64,000 nucleotides of DNA from positions 1 through 64,000 of the forward strand of contig DGTP01000001.1 in NCBI GenBank assembly GCA_002394335.1. Direction: 5' to 3'. Below the pieces are notes generated by a model. The model saw nothing but the letters and a program-made list of their open reading frames with translations, was not told the DNA's origin and searched no databases. Of the stretch, positions 61,452-64,000 are shown one piece after another; the first letter of the stretch is position 1, and each line of letters begins with the position of its first letter. Both the position numbers and the translations under genes were made by a program. This DNA comes from Bacteroidales bacterium UBA4333. Its GTDB lineage: Bacteria; Bacteroidota; Bacteroidia; Bacteroidales; Paludibacteraceae.

Positions 61452-63419
61452 ATGAGAAAAAAATTATTTACATTTCTTCTCGCCGCGCTCATGAGCGTGG
61501 GCATGTTTGCTGAGACCACCGTAACGTGGAACAGCAGCAACATCAGTGACCTTAATATTAGTGGCACTGGGAGTTCCTATTCAAAGGAGGGCGTCACGCT
61601 GAGTGCTAATGCCGACGACATTGCAGCTTGGTGGTGGGGTTACGACGAAGAAAGCCTTAATGGCATCACTTTCTCTGCGTTCGCAACCGGTGGCTATACC
61701 TTCAGCAACACCCTCGACAAGAACTTCACAAAGATTGAGATGTTCCCCGTTAGTCTCGCCGGATGGAATAATCCTGGTGTAAATCTCGGCAGTGGTTGGT
61801 CATGTTCTGAGGAGAATGGGGATATCGTTACGTGGAATGGTAATGCCTCGACGGTTGACCTGCTGAAAGACGTATCTATTTTCAATGGTCAAAACGTGAA
61901 AAGCATCGTGTTCTACTTTGAGGATGCTAACCCCTCCGGCACATGCGGCGAGGACCTGACTTGGGAGTTCGATCCTTCAACCGGCGCGCTGACCATCAGC
62001 GGTACAGGAGCGATGGATAATTATTCATGGAATCCAGCGGCTCCGTGGGATGCGTACCGCAACGATATTACTTCAGTTTCCTTCCCGGAGGGCATAACGA
62101 CCATCGGAGCTTATGCGTTCGTGAATTGTGACAACGCTGCTTTCACTACAGTTACTATCCCCGAGGGTGTAACCGCTTTGGGTGTAAATGCCTTCTACAA
62201 CTGCGATGGCATCCAAGAGATTACTATACCAAGCACTGTAACTACAATGGAAGCCGGTGCCATCTATGATTGTAAAGCAGTCAACAGCATTACCAGTTAT
62301 ATCGCGTCGCCTACGAATTTGCACGGCTACGCTATCTACGGATACAAGAACACCTGCACGCTCTACGTGCCATACGCTTCGATTGCTGCATATCAGGCAG
62401 CCGATTGCTGGAAAAATATCCCGAATATCGCTGCTATCCCTGGCACCGAGCCTGCTCCGGCTCCGACGGTTTACAACAGCGGTTCGGTTGCTCTTAGAAA
62501 TCTCAATGTAGGGGACATCCTCATGGCAGGCGTTACACTTACTGATGATTCAGGATCCAAGGTTAAGTTTGTACCAGGTCGTCTTAAAATTATAGCCATA
62601 CGTGACTCTGAATTCACTGTGGCGAACTTCGTTAATTCATTGCAAACACCTCTTTTGGGAGAAAACGCTGCTATGACTTTTCCGGGAGGATTAACCATAA
62701 CTCCGATAAATGAGGAACGTGAAGACGGTAACGCGTGGGTAGTAACAGAAATTAACGTGGCAGAAGATACCCCCGTTGCTCTTGCCGGTATTACTTATTC
62801 CGGCACAACACCTGCTACCTCCGACGAGCACATCACCGCCAACGAAGACCCGAAGAACACAGGCGTTTACTACAGCACGTTCTATGACAGCGAGAACAAG
62901 TACGCACTGCCCGCAGGCGTAGAGGCATACGTGGCTGAGGTAAGCAGCAATGCTCTCAACCTCACCAAGATTGCCGGTGAAGGTCAGATCATCCCTGCTA
63001 ACAATGCCGTTATTCTCAAATCGAGCGTTGATCAGTTCACCCTTAGCATCAGCAATGCAGCCGCTGTTTCCTTCACCGCTACCAACAACCTGCACGGCGT
63101 GGACGCAGACACGGAGATTGCAACTGTCGTTACCGGCACCTGCTATGTCCTCAGCGGCAACAATACAGACGGCGTAGGTTTCTTCGTCTATAAAGCCCCG
63201 AACCAACTCCAAGCGCACAAGGCATATATCGACCTTAACGGAAGCGGCATGGCACAAGCTCCACGCCGTATGCCGTTCGTCTTCAACGGAGAACAAACCG
63301 CTACAGGCGTTGAGAATGTACAAGGCAATGTACAAAGTACCAAGGTTATCGAGAACGGTGTCCTCTATATCATCAAGAACGGCGTGAAATATAATGCAAT
63401 GGGACAAATCGTGAAATAA
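61452..63419 (+). CDS. BspA-like leucine-rich secreted protein with conserved tail
   Basis: The 655-residue protein has a signal peptide (cleavage near MFAE), an N-terminal beta-rich domain (about 22-155), LRR_5/BspA-type repeats (about 200-325: FPEGITTIGAYAFVNC, IPEGVTALGVNAFYNC, IPSTVTTMEAGAIYDC), a shared domain (about 345-620) and the tail VIENGVLYIIKNGVKYNAMG. BspA-like repeats mediate binding to host or bacterial surfaces. A GTACAAAG tract (63312-63346) encodes the linker before the tail. The gene and its small neighbour lie between similar AT-rich repeats. The specific ligand is unknown. Confidence 0.75.
   Translation: MRKKLFTFLLAALMSVGMFAETTVTWNSSNISDLNISGTGSSYSKEGVTLSANADDIAAWWWGYDEESLNGITFSAFATGGYTFSNTLDKNFTKIEMFPVSLAGWNNPGVNLGSGWSCSEENGDIVTWNGNASTVDLLKDVSIFNGQNVKSIVFYFEDANPSGTCGEDLTWEFDPSTGALTISGTGAMDNYSWNPAAPWDAYRNDITSVSFPEGITTIGAYAFVNCDNAAFTTVTIPEGVTALGVNAFYNCDGIQEITIPSTVTTMEAGAIYDCKAVNSITSYIASPTNLHGYAIYGYKNTCTLYVPYASIAAYQAADCWKNIPNIAAIPGTEPAPAPTVYNSGSVALRNLNVGDILMAGVTLTDDSGSKVKFVPGRLKIIAIRDSEFTVANFVNSLQTPLLGENAAMTFPGGLTITPINEEREDGNAWVVTEINVAEDTPVALAGITYSGTTPATSDEHITANEDPKNTGVYYSTFYDSENKYALPAGVEAYVAEVSSNALNLTKIAGEGQIIPANNAVILKSSVDQFTLSISNAAAVSFTATNNLHGVDADTEIATVVTGTCYVLSGNNTDGVGFFVYKAPNQLQAHKAYIDLNGSGMAQAPRRMPFVFNGEQTATGVENVQGNVQSTKVIENGVLYIIKNGVKYNAMGQIVK
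63312..63346. repeat. GTACAAGG/GTACAAAG tract before the conserved tail
   Basis: GAGAATGTACAAGGCAATG and TACAAAGTACCAAGG encode ENVQGNVQSTKV, the linker before the tail. Confidence 0.8.
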
Positions 63420-63459
63420 AAGGAAAGTTGAAAATTGTAAATTGAAAGGAAAAATCATT

Positions 63460-63597
63460 ATGAAAAAGAAATTATATTTTCAACCTGAGGTGCAAGTAGC
63501 ACGTGTCGCATTGGAGTCAATGATTTTGGCAGGCAGTGCAGCACCGGCAGGCGACCAGATGCCCATCGGCGACGGCGAAACCGATACCCAGTGGTAA
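63460..63597 (+). CDS. Small peptide of the MKK-x-Y-x-x-P type, 45 residues
   Basis: ATG 63460 to TAA 63595-63597 encodes MKKKLYFQPEVQVARVALES and continues MILAGSAAPAGDQ to the end TQW. The start resembles the peptide at 19650 and the N-terminus at 28251. It follows the BspA-like gene by 40 bp and precedes a terminator, so it is likely in the same transcript. It lacks a signal peptide. Function unknown. Confidence 0.6.
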   Translation: MKKKLYFQPEVQVARVALESMILAGSAAPAGDQMPIGDGETDTQW

Positions 63598-63671
63598 GAG
63601 GCTTCGCGTAGTTTACGTAATGGCGTAATGACAGTATTACGAAGGAAACGTAAACAACGTAAACAACGGGA

Positions 63672-63705
63672 GGGTGTGTCAAAACTATTGGCACACCCCC
63701 TTTTT
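63672..63705 (+). terminator. Terminator after the small peptide gene
   Basis: GGGTGTG (63673-63678 region) pairs with CACACCC (63692-63698 region), followed by TTTTT. Confidence 0.8.
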
Positions 63706-63707
63706 AT

Positions 63708-63911
63708 CAATAATTGTTGATAATTGTCTTTAATTGTTGACTATTATAAAGAATTTTGGGATAATTTTGGGTATTTTTGGACTTAAAGAAAAATTAGTTT
63801 AATTAGTTAAATTCGTGAACAAAAAAAATTGTCTTTAATTGTCTTTAATGGTTGACCTAAAAGAAAATTAATTTTTGGAACATTTTTGATAATTTTTGAC
63901 TTAAAGAAAAA
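63708..63911. repeat. AT-rich repeat block, right side
   Basis: It repeats words of the left block: TTAGTTTAATTAGTTAAATT with its flank CGTGAAC near 63796, ATTGTCTTTAATTGTC near 63829, and TTTTTGATAATTTTTGACTT near 63883. Confidence 0.75.
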
Positions 63912-63919
63912 AGAAGCCG

Positions 63920-64000
63920 ATGCCCCTTAATCGTCTCGGTATGCTCCTCAAAAAAGCAGGGTACACTCAGAAATGTTTGAGCGGTAAAGCGAGAGGATAG
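63920..64000 (+). pseudogene. Possible short gene remnant at the window end
   Basis: A 26-codon frame, MPLNRLGMLLKKAGYTQKCL, then SGKARG and TAG at 63998-64000. It has the look of the C-terminal end of a larger protein such as a Bacteroidales VirE/primase-like protein, but this is a weak resemblance. Confidence 0.2.

Overview
The window looks like a chromosome segment from a gut- or rumen-type member of the order Bacteroidales. Supporting signs are a SusC/SusD pair in a polysaccharide utilisation locus, Bacteroidetes-type promoters (TTG near -33 and TAnnTTTG near -7), start sites without strong Shine-Dalgarno sequences, a fimbrillin-like lipoprotein, a BspA-like leucine-rich protein and a conserved C-terminal tail on several exported proteins. 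Family and species cannot be assigned from the sequence alone. No rRNA, tRNA or CRISPR array was recognised.

Layout. 1-128: end of a sensor histidine kinase. 129-1849: no intact gene; it holds the last codons of a pyruvate:ferredoxin oxidoreductase gene, an inverted diverged copy of the same segment, many RNA-like helices and a spaced array of palindromes. 1850-4884: a two-gene unit, a NACHT-type NTPase followed 2 bp later by a RelA/SpoT-like nucleotidyltransferase; this is the best candidate for a little-described defence or stress system. 4885-5187: a structured leader-like element ending in a terminator. 5188-7595: a polysaccharide O-acetylation pair (MBOAT protein interrupted by an in-frame TAA, then an SGNH-like partner). 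7596-8193: a decayed frame and a promoter.

8194-27871: a mannan locus. An AraC regulator precedes a GH26 mannanase lipoprotein, a surface protein, SusC, SusD, two further modular surface proteins, a small peptide, a GH36 alpha-galactosidase, a second GH26, a GH130 mannosylglucose phosphorylase, a GPH sugar symporter, a mannobiose 2-epimerase and a mannose-6-phosphate isomerase, ending at a strong terminator. Together they would cut galactomannan outside, import oligomers, trim galactose, epimerise mannobiose to mannosylglucose, phosphorolyse it, and feed mannose phosphate to glycolysis.

28251-39808: a fimbrillin-like lipoprotein and a 3466-residue secreted protein with LamG domains. 40347-49743: a type I restriction-modification operon (hsdR, hsdM, hsdS) with a Fic-family stub at its head and a TIR/SEFIR protein translationally coupled at its end, then an RNA-like hairpin region and a RhuM-family gene. 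49870-60417: mostly housekeeping or metabolic genes (membrane methyltransferase-like protein, exported arginine deiminase-family lipoprotein, SLC13 permease, TPR protein, lumazine synthase, aspartate kinase, YitT-type protein, sugar nucleotidyltransferase, UDP-glucose 4-epimerase, second mannose-6-phosphate isomerase). 60418-64000: an intergenic region with a promoter-hairpins-terminator unit that looks like a small RNA, then a BspA-like secreted protein and a small peptide gene inside long AT-rich direct repeats.

A theme across the window is a set of short, word-like tandem tracts (units such as GTACATC, GTAAATC, GTACCAA, TTCGACT) that sit between genes and also, in frame, in signal peptides and linkers. 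Coordinates, domain boundaries and functions are read by eye; no database search was run.
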